DNA from: CAZFVY01 sp964522665
GTDB lineage: Bacteria > Verrucomicrobiota > Verrucomicrobiia > Limisphaerales > CAZFVY01
DNA: 64,000 nt
Direction of reading: 5' to 3'
NCBI GenBank assembly: GCA_964522665.1
Contig: CAZFVY010000021.1
Coordinates: 7,860-71,859, forward strand
Position numbers and translations under genes: made by a program. The notes below the pieces were generated by a model. It did no database searches, was not told where the DNA came from, and worked only from the letters and a program-made list of their open reading frames with translations. Of the stretch, positions 17,502 to 26,490 are shown one piece after another (the first letter of the stretch is position 1; each line of letters begins with the position of its first letter).

Positions 17502-18725
17502 CTACGGGACCACCTCGTAAGCGAAGCCTTTGAGGTACTCGGTCTCGGGAATCGCGGGAATAATCGGATGGTCGGGAGACTGGGAGAATGTGTCGATGCG
17601 CCGCAGCAGCCTGCGAGCGTCGTAGGCGGCCGCCATAATGGCCTCCTGGAAGGTGACCGCGTCAACGTGATGCGAGCAGCAGAACGTGGCCAACAGGCCG
17701 CCCGGCTTCAGAAGCTTTAGCGCGCGCAGATGGATTTCCTTGTATCCGCGAAGGGCGTCCTGAACGGCGGCGCGGTTCCGGGTGAATGAGGGAGGGTCGA
17801 GAATCACGACGTCAAATCGCGGGATGACCTTTTCGTGCGGCTTGACGGCGGTTTGCGCGTTCAACCAATCGAACACGTTCACCGTTTCGAACGAGCACTG
17901 GCCCGCCAATCCGTTGCGAGCCGCGTTGCGTTCCGACACCGCGACGGCGTCGGCGCTCTGATCCAAGCCATGCACCCGGCTCGCGCCGGCTCGCGCGGCG
18001 TGCAGCGCAAATCCTCCGTGGAACGAGAAGCAATCGAGAACCTGGGCGCCAGCCGGGAAATTCGCCAACTCCGCGACTCGCTGATAGTTCACCTGCTGAT
18101 CGAGGTACAAGCCGGTCTTATGGCCGTGAAGGAGGTCCACCTCGAACTGGAGGCCATTGAGCCGGACGATAAAGGGTTCGGCGGCGTCTGGCGCCCAGGC
18201 CCCGGCGAGCACGCCGCAGATTTCCGGCAAGCCCTCGAATTTGCGCGAGGCGATGTCGTTCCTCTCCAGAATCGCCCGAGGGTTCAAGACGGCCTGGAGC
18301 GCGGCGACGATCATAGCCTTGCGCTGATCCATTCCGAGCGCGGAGGTTTGGACGACGAGGACATCCTCGTATTTGTCCACCGTCAGGCCGCTGAGGAAAT
18401 CGCTCTCGGCGTTGACGACGCGAAAACTGCTGGCGCCCGGGAGCCGGCGTTGTCGGAGCGACAGCGCGGCGCGAATCCTAGTCTCGAAGAACGCTTGATC
18501 GATCGGCGTGCGTTCCGTCGCGAGGAGGCGGACGTTGATCTTCGACTTTGAATTGTAGATTCCGACGCCGAGAAACCGTTGCCGGTGATCCTTGACTTGA
18601 ACGATGTCGCCATCCGTAACGGGGGCGGTCAGTCGAAGAATGGAGCCTTGGTAAATCCAGGGATGGCCACCAACCACTCGGTCGGCCTCACCGGGGCGAA
18701 GTAAAACGGTCGTAATCTTGTCCAT
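17502..18725 (-). CDS. rlmI: Class I SAM-dependent rRNA methyltransferase with PUA domain (RlmI-like)
   Basis: A 407-residue cytosolic protein. Residues 1-75 form a PUA RNA-binding domain (LRPGEADRVVGGHPWIYQGS). The Rossmann methyltransferase domain has VLDCFSFHGGFALHAA as the SAM-binding loop (about 228-243), LDPPSF as the catalytic motif (about 301-306), and CCSHHV near the C-terminus (about 347-352). The length and the motif set match RlmI, which makes m5C1962 in 23S rRNA using SAM. Close relatives with the same domains modify other sites, so the exact nucleotide is inferred. The gene stands alone on the minus strand, converging on flagellin with a 44-base gap in which no terminator was seen. 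Confidence 0.88.
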   Translation of the reverse strand: MDKITTVLLRPGEADRVVGGHPWIYQGSILRLTAPVTDGDIVQVKDHRQRFLGVGIYNSKSKINVRLLATERTPIDQAFFETRIRAALSLRQRRLPGASSFRVVNAESDFLSGLTVDKYEDVLVVQTSALGMDQRKAMIVAALQAVLNPRAILERNDIASRKFEGLPEICGVLAGAWAPDAAEPFIVRLNGLQFEVDLLHGHKTGLYLDQQVNYQRVAELANFPAGAQVLDCFSFHGGFALHAARAGASRVHGLDQSADAVAVSERNAARNGLAGQCSFETVNVFDWLNAQTAVKPHEKVIPRFDVVILDPPSFTRNRAAVQDALRGYKEIHLRALKLLKPGGLLATFCCSHHVDAVTFQEAIMAAAYDARRLLRRIDTFSQSPDHPIIPAIPETEYLKGFAYEVVP

Positions 18726-18872
18726 GAGTTTGTAAACAGGCCAAAGAGGGCAGGGCGCTCATCCCGAGACGGACGGGGAGCGCGCCAGCCGTTAAACCTT
18801 AAAACGCGCCTGCGCGACGGGTGATATACCCGAACTGGAGACTTTATCCGTGAGTGAAGGGCCGGGGCGAGG

Positions 18873-20603
18873 TTATAATTGCAAATTCTTGTCGGTCACC
18901 GCCCCGTAGGTTGCGGAGGTGACCAGATGGGCGTATTTCGCGAGGACTCCGTGCAGATAGCGCGGTTTGGGCGCTTTCCAAGCGCGGCGCCGAAGTTTCA
19001 ATTCTCGTTCGGAGACTTCCAGCGTCAGTTGGCGGCGCTGCGCGTCAATCGTGATGCGGTCGCCATTCTTGACTAAGGCGAGATTACCGCCGACGTACGC
19101 CTCCGGCGTGATGTGCCCGACCACGAATCCGTGCGTTCCGCCGGAGAACCGCCCGTCGGTGATTAGCGCGACATCCTTGCCCAAGCCTTTGCCCATGATC
19201 GCGGAAGTCGGGGCGAGCATCTCCCGCATTCCCGGCCCGCCTTTAGGCCCTTCGTAACGGATGACGATGACGTCGCCTTTCTGAACGGTGTCGTCCAGGA
19301 TCCGCTTCAAGGCTTCCTCTTCCGAATTGAACACCCGCGCAATCCCGCTGAAAAGTTGACCTTCCTTGCCGGAGATTTTGGCGACACCGCCTTCCGACGC
19401 CAAATTGCCGTAGAGGATGACGAGGTGGCTGTCCTTTTTGATGGGATTGTCCAACGGGCGGATGATCGTTTGCCCGGCGGGGTACGGCTTCGTCTGAGCC
19501 AGGTTTTCGGCCAGAGATTTGCCCGTGACGGTAAGGCAATCTCCGTGCAGCAAGCCGCCGTCGAGCAGCGCCTTCATCATCGGGGTGATACCGCCGATGG
19601 CGACCAATTCTGACATGAGATGCTTCCCAGATGGCTTCAAATCCGCCAGTACGGGGACGCGCTTTCCGATGCGCGTGAAATCGTCGATTCCCAACTTGAC
19701 CCCGGCCGCGCTGGCTATCGCCAAGAGATGTAGGACGGCGTTGGTCGAACCGCCGAGCGCGATGACGACGGTAATGGCGTTTTCAAAGGCTTTGCGCGTC
19801 AGGATGTCGCGTGGACGCAGGCCAAGGCGCAACAGTTCGACCACGGCCGCGCCGGCGCGCCGGCAGTCGGCCATCTTGGCCGGGGAAATCGCCGCCTGGG
19901 CGGAACTATCGGGCAGACTCATGCCGAGCGCCTCGATGGCCGAGGCCATGGTGTTGGCGGTGTACATGCCGCCGCAGGAGCCGGGCCCCGGGATGGCGCA
20001 CGCTTCGATCGCCTGCAATTCCTGGTCGTCGATCTTCTTGTTCGCGTGGGCGCCGACCGCCTCAAAGACCGAAACGATGTCAAGATTCCGTCCGTTAAGG
20101 CAGCCGGGAAGAATCGTCCCTCCGTACACGAAAACCGCCGGACGATTCATGCGTGCGATCGCCATGAGGCAGCCCGGCATGTTCTTGTCGCAACCGCCGA
20201 TCGCGACCAAGCCGTCCATTCCTTCACAGCCGACCACGGTTTCAACGGAGTCCGCGATAACCTCGCGTGAGACCAGGGAGTATTTCATCCCTTCGGAGCC
20301 CATGGAAATGCCGTCGGAAACGGTGATCGTATTGAAGATGATTGCCTTGCCACCGCCTTGGTCCGCGCCGGCGGCCGCTTCCACCGCCAGTTTATCGATG
20401 TGCATGTTGCACGGCGTGACCATGCTCCAGGTTGAAGCGATGCCGATGAGCGGTTTCTTAAAATCCTCTGGCTTGAAGCCGACCGGATAAAGCATCGCCC
20501 GGCTTGGCGCTCGCTCGGGGCCGTCGAGCACGATGCTGGAGAATGGTCGCATGGAAGGCGCCTCTTTGGCTGCCTTGGACGGCTTGGATTTGGAGTTCTT
20601 CAT
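18873..20603 (-). CDS. ilvD: Dihydroxy-acid dehydratase
   Basis: A 576-residue IlvD/Edd family protein. It converts 2,3-dihydroxyisovalerate and 2,3-dihydroxy-3-methylvalerate to the 2-keto acids in valine and isoleucine synthesis. Iron-sulfur ligands are visible as Cys65 (TPCNMH), Cys138 (GGCDKNMPGC) and Cys210 (PGSCGGMYT). The Mg-binding TVSDGISMG has Asp97, and Lys140 in CDK is the residue carbamylated in characterised enzymes. The spacing and TPCNMH favour dihydroxy-acid rather than phosphogluconate dehydratase. An alternative start at Met18 would remove a Lys-rich tail. It lies 15 bases downstream of the SMP-30-like gene on the same strand, so the two may be co-transcribed, although no functional link is obvious. 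Confidence 0.95.
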   Translation of the reverse strand: MKNSKSKPSKAAKEAPSMRPFSSIVLDGPERAPSRAMLYPVGFKPEDFKKPLIGIASTWSMVTPCNMHIDKLAVEAAAGADQGGGKAIIFNTITVSDGISMGSEGMKYSLVSREVIADSVETVVGCEGMDGLVAIGGCDKNMPGCLMAIARMNRPAVFVYGGTILPGCLNGRNLDIVSVFEAVGAHANKKIDDQELQAIEACAIPGPGSCGGMYTANTMASAIEALGMSLPDSSAQAAISPAKMADCRRAGAAVVELLRLGLRPRDILTRKAFENAITVVIALGGSTNAVLHLLAIASAAGVKLGIDDFTRIGKRVPVLADLKPSGKHLMSELVAIGGITPMMKALLDGGLLHGDCLTVTGKSLAENLAQTKPYPAGQTIIRPLDNPIKKDSHLVILYGNLASEGGVAKISGKEGQLFSGIARVFNSEEEALKRILDDTVQKGDVIVIRYEGPKGGPGMREMLAPTSAIMGKGLGKDVALITDGRFSGGTHGFVVGHITPEAYVGGNLALVKNGDRITIDAQRRQLTLEVSERELKLRRRAWKAPKPRYLHGVLAKYAHLVTSATYGAVTDKNLQL

Positions 20604-20618
20604 GTTCTGCTTGGCAAC

Positions 20619-21695
20619 TTAAAATCCTTCGCCCTTGGTCTTGGTCTTGATGCGGCAGAGGTAGTGATTCGCCGTGATGTAGAGGACCGTGCCATCTTCA
20701 CCCCACGCGCAATTCGCCGTCGGTTCGCCGGTGTTAATGGTGCCGAGATGGACTCCCTCGGGCGAGAAGACCAGCACGCCGCCGGGTCCGGTCGCAAAGA
20801 GGTAACCGTTACGGTCGATCTTCATGCCGTCGGGCAACCCTTTGCGGTCCTTCGTCAGCGAAGTCGCGTCGAAGAAGACCCGCCCTTTCCCAACGGTGCC
20901 ATCGTCGTTGACAGGATAGGCCATCCAAATCGCGCGGGCCGGGTCGGAGACGGAGATGTAAAGCGTCCGGCCTTTTGGGGAGAAGGCGATTCCGTTGGGG
21001 AACGTCAAATCGCTGATGAGCAAGCTCAATTCGCCGTTCTGTTTGAGACGATAGACGCCGCTGAAGAGCAGCTCCTTTTTCGGATCGTTGTTCATGCCAA
21101 CCAGTCCGTACGGCGGGTCCGTGAAGTAAAGGTCGCCGTCGGCATTGTACACCAAATCATTTGGGCTGTTGAAACGGCGCGCCTGGTAATACTCGGCCAA
21201 AGTGGTCTTGCTGCCGTCCTTTTCCAAGCGGGCAATCCGGCGATCGCCGTGTTCACAAAGAATCAGGTGTCCGCCCGGATCCATGGTCAAGCCATTGGAT
21301 CCCGGTTCGCCGCCGCGCGGCTCGGAACCGGTGTAGCCGCTGGGTTTCAAGAAAATGTTGTACGTCTCGCCTTCCTTCCATTTGTAAACGATGTTTTTCG
21401 GCACGTCCGAAAAGAGAAGTTGGTGGTGGCGGACGTCCCAGACGGGACCCTCGGCCCAAGTGAATCCTTCGGCGAGTTTCTCGATCTTGGCGTCCGTCGC
21501 GATCAACTGATCAAACGCGGGGTTAAGTCGCTCGATCGTGCCGATCGTCGGGTACGTGGGACGTTCCTTCTTTGATTTGGCGGTCGGCGCCGGTTTTTCG
21601 GCTCCGGCAGGCGCGTCCGCGGCCCAGCTCAAGCCTGCCCCCGACAAGAGTATAAGTGAGGCGCCAATGATTCGCTGAAATCGATACATTTTCAT
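20619..21695 (-). CDS. Exported SMP-30/gluconolactonase-like six-bladed propeller protein
   Basis: From ATG 21695 the protein has 358 residues and starts with a signal peptide (MKMYRFQRIIGASLILLSGA, cleaving near SWAADA). The open frame reaches 21758, but the extra residues would precede the signal peptide. The SMP-30/regucalcin fold is indicated by AEGPVWD (metal-binding Glu), RFNSPNDLVYNADGDLYFTD (metal-binding Asn), TFPNGIAFSPKGRTLYIS and LPDGMKIDRNGYLF. Characterised relatives hydrolyse sugar lactones such as gluconolactone; the substrate here is unknown. The export signal places it in the periplasm or outside. It is 15 bases upstream of ilvD. Confidence 0.87.
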   Translation of the reverse strand: MKMYRFQRIIGASLILLSGAGLSWAADAPAGAEKPAPTAKSKKERPTYPTIGTIERLNPAFDQLIATDAKIEKLAEGFTWAEGPVWDVRHHQLLFSDVPKNIVYKWKEGETYNIFLKPSGYTGSEPRGGEPGSNGLTMDPGGHLILCEHGDRRIARLEKDGSKTTLAEYYQARRFNSPNDLVYNADGDLYFTDPPYGLVGMNNDPKKELLFSGVYRLKQNGELSLLISDLTFPNGIAFSPKGRTLYISVSDPARAIWMAYPVNDDGTVGKGRVFFDATSLTKDRKGLPDGMKIDRNGYLFATGPGGVLVFSPEGVHLGTINTGEPTANCAWGEDGTVLYITANHYLCRIKTKTKGEGF

Positions 21696-21809
21696 AGTGG
21701 ATGCCGTTTTGAAATCGCGGGCAAGGATCAAGACCAATCGCGGAACGGTCAAGCGCAAATGGCGCGCGGAAATACGCCAAACGTCCGGGTTCTAACCGCT
21801 TGGCGTCGC

Positions 21810-24800
21810 TTAGGGAACGAGCACCGCGAGGCGGTAGAAGCGCCGGTTGGGAGGAACTGCTCCGGGATCGCTAAGTTGGACGGGGTCGCCACTCCCCGTG
21901 ATCTGGTCGGCGATTACGCTCCAATTGCCGCTTCCCAGTTCGTCGCGGGCTTCCACGAGGTACCGGAGGCCAAAGAGAGTGTCAAATCCGACGGTGAACG
22001 CGCCGTTCGCGTCGGGCAACGCCGTGATCCGCAGGGCGCTGGTCGGGTCATTGGGATCGGAACCGGTCTGGAATTCTTGCAGGTTGGTCATCCCATCGTG
22101 ATCGGGATCACACGCGGCGCACGAAACCGCGTTGGTCGTGGTTCCCGTGCCGCCGAAGTGCGCTTTGCGCCAGCCATCCGCAATCCCGTCGCCGACGCTG
22201 TCCGTGGGCGCAAGGGCAATGCCGCCCGCCAACGGCGAAGTATTTCCCGCCAAATCGGTCGCGGTCGCGGTGATGTTTTGGCCGAGCGTGAGCGACGGCG
22301 CCAACGTGACGGAGAAGTTAAGCGCCCCGAGTAATCCCGCCGTGAAGTCCTTGCTTCCGAGATAAGTTTTTGCCTGCGGAGCGGCGCTTCCGATCGGGCT
22401 GGTGTAAAAATCGATGTGGACGGTGTTGCCGAGGATGCCAAGCAGAGAGCCGACCAGAAAATTGGCCCCAATCGGCCCCGAGGTCAGACTGGGAGGGGCG
22501 GTATCATTGTTGCCGCCGGAGAACAAATCGATACTTAGCCCGGCGTTGCTGAAAATCGAATTGCCACGCACGGTATTACCGACGGTTCCGGCGCCGGAGA
22601 TTTGCACGCCGTCACCTTGATTATAGGCGATCAGGTTTCCCGCGCCGGGTGTGGTCCCGCCAATCGTGTTCGAGTGCGTGCCATTGAAAAGCACGAGTCC
22701 GCCGGAGGTATTCGCAACACTGCCGTTGGCGGCGTTGAGGCCGATCTTGTTCCCCTGGATCACATTGTTGGCGGTGTTTGTGCCATACAGTGAAATCGCA
22801 AAACCATGATTCCCCGAAATGAAATTGGGGTAGCCGACGCCGACCCCGCCGATCTGATTCGACTGCGCTCCATTTAGGATGGTAATCCCGTAGCTTTCAT
22901 TCGCCACCGCCAAAACCCCGGTCGCGTCCAATCCGATGAAGTTGCCCGCGACCATGTTGCCGCTCGTGCCCAGGTCACTGACGACGATTCCCGGATACCC
23001 GTTGCCCGAAATCACATTGCCAGCCCCGGGCATGGTTCCGCCGACGAGATTGCCCTGGGCTCCGCCGAGGATGTCGATACCGCCGGCAAGATTAGAAATC
23101 GCGATGCCACCGGCGGTGTCCAAGCCGACGTAGTTTCCGGCGACGATGTTACCGCTGGTATTGGCATCACTAATGACGATGCCGGCGGAAATGTTGCCGG
23201 AGATTACATTGCGCGCCAGCGATGACGCGCCGCCGACGATATTTGATTGCGCGCCCAGGAAAATCGTAATGCCCGAGAGTAGGTTCGGCACCGCCTTGTT
23301 GCCCGCGGCGTTGAGGCCGATCAGGTTTCCTTGCACAAGATTGAACATTGTACCGGCATCGCTGATGTTGATCCCCAGCGCGGTGTTGCCCGAAATGACG
23401 TTCCCGGCGCCGACGATCGTGCCACCAATCAGGTTGCTTTGAGCGCCGCCGAAAATCGCGACGCCGGAGAGTTGGTTGGGCAGCGCCGTCGCGCCGGTTG
23501 GGTCCACGCCGATCAAATTGCCCTCGATCAGGTTGGCGGTCGTCCCGGCATCGCTGATGGTCACGCCGCCGCTGGAGTTGCCGGATATGACGTTGGCGGC
23601 GGTGACGTTGAAACCACCGATGACGTTGCTCCGCGCGCCCGCAAAGAGGCTCACGCCGGCCGCGGTGTTCGGGACCGCGCTCTTACCGGCCGCGTTCAAA
23701 CCGATGAAATTGCCGGCTACGACATTCGCGGTGGTGTTCGTGTCGCGGACCGCCACCCCAGGACCTTGATTGCCGGCGATGATGTTGCGCATAAGCGGGG
23801 ATTCACCTCCGACGGTGTTCGAAGCGGCGCCGCCTTGAAGGGCTACGCCGGCGGCGGCGTTGGGGACAGCCCCGTTTCCGCTGGCGTTCAGACCGATGTA
23901 ATTCCCGCGAACCAAATTATTGAAAACGTTGGTTCCACTCATCAAAACCCCGGAGTTCGCGTTGCCGGAAATGATATTGGCGGCCCCGTTGTCCGTCCCG
24001 CCGATCAGATTGTTGTTCGCGCCGTCAAAAATGACGATTCCGGCGGAAGCATTGGGAACCGCGTTTGTCCCGGAGGCGCCGAGGCCGATGTAATTTCCCT
24101 GCACGGAATTGGCTTGTGTCCCTTGGTCTCCGAGGGCGACGCCATAGGTGCCGTTGCCGCAGATCAAATTGCCGGCGCCGGCGCTTGGGCCGCCGATTAG
24201 ATTGTTGTTAGCCCCGGCGCCGATGCTTACCCCAGTGCGTCCATTCGGCACGGCGCCGGTTCCGGTCGGGTTAACCCCCAAATAGTTGCCCACCACTAGA
24301 TTGCCCGTGGTATTGGCGTCCGTGATGAATATCCCATTAAGCGCGTTGCCCGAGATCACGTTGCGTGCTTGGGGCGTCGTTCCGCCAATCTGGTTTCCCT
24401 GCGCGCCGTTTCCAAGGCGGATCCCAGAAGAACCATTGGGCAACGGCGCCGTACCTTTGGCATTCAAGCCGACGAAATTCGCCGAAACGACGTTGTCACT
24501 GGTACCGGGATCAGTAATCACTAATCCATCGGACAGACTGCCAGAGATGATGTTGCGGAAACCCGCGGCGGAGCCGCCGACGGTGTTGCCGTGAGCGCCA
24601 TGCGAAATCGTGACGCAGTTTAGTCCGTCGGCGATGCTGAAGGCGCCGGTCGGATCGACCCCAAGATAACATCCGCTGACCACGTTGCCGGCCGCGTTCG
24701 TGCCGTCAATCAGGACTCCCGAGCCGGGAAAGCCATTGATTATCAGCGAGCGAACCGTGCAATTGCTTCCCGCGAGGCGCACGCCGGAGCCTTCGTATAA

Positions 24801-25994
24801 GGTCGGCAGGAGGATGCCATTGAGTTCGATGGCCGGGCCGTTGGGGTTGGGATTGGGTAGCTGGGTCGCGCCGTCGAGAGTTGTTCCGTTCACGAGGCTG
24901 GGAAGCTGGTCCGTCGGTTGAATAAGAAACACGTTCGTCAGTTTGCCCGGATCGTTGGCGGGAATATTGAAGGTAATCGTGGTTCCAGGGTGATCGAAGG
25001 CGTAATAAAACGCGGCACGAAGACTGCCGGGGCCACTATCTTGGGTGGTGGTCACAATGTTGGTGGTGGGTGGTCCCACTCCATATATCGCCGCCATTCC
25101 GGCACGGTCGCCGACGCTCAGAACCGGATCGAACCTTACTCCCATGATGTCGATGTACTGCGAGTACGCCGGCAAAGGGACGATCGTGTCCAGCCCTGGA
25201 TTCACGGAGAACGCGTTGTGGGCGTAGTGCATTATCGAGAGAAAATCGTACGGCGTGTTCGTGCGTGAAGTGGGGATTTTGACAAGTTGCGGTTCGAGTC
25301 CCGGAACGATGTTATTCGTCAATACGGTGACGTAGTCATCACGGTCAAGCCGTTGATGTTCATGCACCAAACCGAGCGCGTGGCCCAGCTCGTGGCAAAT
25401 CACTTCCCGTATCCAGGAGGAGGCGCCGATCAGGAGGAATTGTTCGCCGCCGATCATACCGACCGCCGAGCGGCCGCCCTCGCCAACGACGCCCGAGTTG
25501 TCATCTCCGACGGTGATAAAATTCGCCTGATTCGTGCGCGGGAAAAAATGAAGGTTGGCGAACATCGCCCACTCTCTGGCCGCGTCGAGGAATACCTTTT
25601 GATGGGCGGCGGAGAGCACGTTTGTGACGTGTACGACGTTCGTCAGAAACGTCGAATTCGTCGATGGTATCAGGTTTGTCACCGCGACGACGTTGGTGAA
25701 ATTGTAATACACGTTGCCGGCGGTCCAAGTTGGAGCGTTGCTGGAGCCAGCCAATTCCAATTGAAAGGGGGCCTCTCCTGCGAGACGATCGCGCCAAGCT
25801 TTAAGGTCTGTGACCCGAATATCCATGTCGCCGACCGCCGCGGTCCGGTCGTAGGGCGATAGGTTGTCGAGGATTTTGTCAAGGACCGCGACGTTCCAGT
25901 CGGCGCTTTGGGATTTGGCGGAGACGCGCGACGGCGCCAGAAGAAGCAGGCTGAGGGAGAGGAGATTTGCGAAACGAACAAGACGGGTGTTCAA
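21810..25994 (-). CDS. Secreted astacin-family (M12A) metalloprotease fused to a beta-helix repeat domain
   Basis: A 1394-residue protein with a TTG start at 25992-25994. An in-frame TAG lies just upstream, so no longer form exists, and AAAGG is 12 bases upstream. A signal peptide occupies residues 1-26. The astacin domain (about 90-310) has HELGHALGLVHEHQRLDRD at 201-219 with zinc ligands His201, His205 and His211 and catalytic Glu202, and a Met-turn SIMHY at 253-257. About residues 475-1120 hold ten 64-residue repeats of the type NVISGN..GV.I.....N.V.GN.IGL...G..AVPN, predicted to form a parallel beta-helix. The C-terminal part has GDGIADGW and DPDHDGMTNLQEF calcium-binding loops and a final FYRLAVLVP domain shared with other exported proteins here. 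It is a likely surface or secreted protease that binds a polymer. Confidence 0.88.
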   Translation of the reverse strand: MNTRLVRFANLLSLSLLLLAPSRVSAKSQSADWNVAVLDKILDNLSPYDRTAAVGDMDIRVTDLKAWRDRLAGEAPFQLELAGSSNAPTWTAGNVYYNFTNVVAVTNLIPSTNSTFLTNVVHVTNVLSAAHQKVFLDAAREWAMFANLHFFPRTNQANFITVGDDNSGVVGEGGRSAVGMIGGEQFLLIGASSWIREVICHELGHALGLVHEHQRLDRDDYVTVLTNNIVPGLEPQLVKIPTSRTNTPYDFLSIMHYAHNAFSVNPGLDTIVPLPAYSQYIDIMGVRFDPVLSVGDRAGMAAIYGVGPPTTNIVTTTQDSGPGSLRAAFYYAFDHPGTTITFNIPANDPGKLTNVFLIQPTDQLPSLVNGTTLDGATQLPNPNPNGPAIELNGILLPTLYEGSGVRLAGSNCTVRSLIINGFPGSGVLIDGTNAAGNVVSGCYLGVDPTGAFSIADGLNCVTISHGAHGNTVGGSAAGFRNIISGSLSDGLVITDPGTSDNVVSANFVGLNAKGTAPLPNGSSGIRLGNGAQGNQIGGTTPQARNVISGNALNGIFITDANTTGNLVVGNYLGVNPTGTGAVPNGRTGVSIGAGANNNLIGGPSAGAGNLICGNGTYGVALGDQGTQANSVQGNYIGLGASGTNAVPNASAGIVIFDGANNNLIGGTDNGAANIISGNANSGVLMSGTNVFNNLVRGNYIGLNASGNGAVPNAAAGVALQGGAASNTVGGESPLMRNIIAGNQGPGVAVRDTNTTANVVAGNFIGLNAAGKSAVPNTAAGVSLFAGARSNVIGGFNVTAANVISGNSSGGVTISDAGTTANLIEGNLIGVDPTGATALPNQLSGVAIFGGAQSNLIGGTIVGAGNVISGNTALGINISDAGTMFNLVQGNLIGLNAAGNKAVPNLLSGITIFLGAQSNIVGGASSLARNVISGNISAGIVISDANTSGNIVAGNYVGLDTAGGIAISNLAGGIDILGGAQGNLVGGTMPGAGNVISGNGYPGIVVSDLGTSGNMVAGNFIGLDATGVLAVANESYGITILNGAQSNQIGGVGVGYPNFISGNHGFAISLYGTNTANNVIQGNKIGLNAANGSVANTSGGLVLFNGTHSNTIGGTTPGAGNLIAYNQGDGVQISGAGTVGNTVRGNSIFSNAGLSIDLFSGGNNDTAPPSLTSGPIGANFLVGSLLGILGNTVHIDFYTSPIGSAAPQAKTYLGSKDFTAGLLGALNFSVTLAPSLTLGQNITATATDLAGNTSPLAGGIALAPTDSVGDGIADGWRKAHFGGTGTTTNAVSCAACDPDHDGMTNLQEFQTGSDPNDPTSALRITALPDANGAFTVGFDTLFGLRYLVEARDELGSGNWSVIADQITGSGDPVQLSDPGAVPPNRRFYRLAVLVP
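22640..24570 (-). repeat. Ten tandem 192-bp repeats encoding 64-residue beta-helix units
   Basis: The tract runs from about 24570 down to about 22640 (edges approximate). Each 192-base unit encodes the same 64-residue frame, with core positions NVISGN, GV.ISD, N.V.GN.IGL, AVPN, GV.I..GA, N.IGG. Unit length is constant for nine units; the tenth is one residue short and a degenerate half unit follows. The DNA copies have diverged more than the protein core, so this is an old array under structural selection and not a recent expansion. Confidence 0.88.
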
Positions 25995-26080
25995 GGACTA
26001 CAATGCCTTTCGATGTGTCAGACAGTTTTTCGGCGCTGGCGATCCGTCGCGAATCCCATCCGGAGGGTCGCGATTCAGAC

Positions 26081-26112
26081 CAGTTTGGGACGATGACTCA
26101 CTGACCAAACTG
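26081..26112. promoter_or_regulatory. Inverted repeat, possible operator upstream of the astacin gene
   Basis: CAGTTTGG at 26081-26088 and its exact complement CCAAACTG at 26105-26112 are separated by 16 bases, placing the arm centres 24 bases apart. The site is 87 bases upstream of the astacin TTG start. The arms are perfect over 8 bases, but there is no second copy in the window to confirm a regulator site. Confidence 0.3.
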
Positions 26113-26455
26113 CGCCGACAGTAGCAATAACCCTACCTAGGCGCAAGCCGGGGATTCCCCTAATCGAATTACCGGGGCCGCCCCGGTTGATTGGTCTCCG
26201 ACTCCGCGAGCCAAATCGCCAGAGTCGAAGTTTGGTGCGTCGGCAGACGCAGCGCGACACCGCTTTAGGCGCTGAAGTGACGGCTCAGCAACCCGAACGG
26301 GAGAACGGGTCCTGCCCGGCGAAAGCGTCGTCGCCGCTACGCTCTGCCGACGCACTCCATACCATGCGGCAACTCGCGTCCGGGCGCCCCTTGTGAACGT
26401 GTGATTCACGAGCCTCGGGGCGGGGCTCGCGGCGCTTACCGCCGGAGGCGCCCGC

Positions 26456-26485
26456 TTGACGCCCCAAATCGAATCCCAGCATAAT
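26456..26485 (+). promoter_or_regulatory. Sigma-70-type promoter immediately before the LOG gene
   Basis: TTGACG at 26456-26461 (5 of 6 to consensus) and CATAAT at 26480-26485 (5 of 6) are 18 bases apart. The expected transcription start is at about 26491-26492, on the GTG start codon itself, which would give a leaderless mRNA. Confidence 0.6.
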
Positions 26486-26490
26486 GGTTC

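Larger units (their letters stand above)
25995..26490. other. Intergenic region between divergent astacin and LOG genes
   Basis: This 496-base gap separates two outward-facing genes. It holds a dyad (26081-26112) and a promoter for the plus-strand gene (26456-26485), listed separately. It also holds a GC hairpin at 26171-26187 (ACCGGGG, CCG, CCCCGGT) with no T-tract. Open frames here, including a long minus-strand one crossing the LOG gene, show no recognisable protein features. Confidence 0.5.

Noticed and set aside
22640..24570. Possible CRISPR or satellite array
   Set aside because: The 192-base period stays in frame, encodes a beta-helix pattern and lacks short identical repeats with unique spacers.
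26171..26187. GC-rich hairpin ACCGGGG/CCCCGGT as a terminator
   Set aside because: There is no T-tract after it and no gene ends nearby: both neighbouring genes point away.
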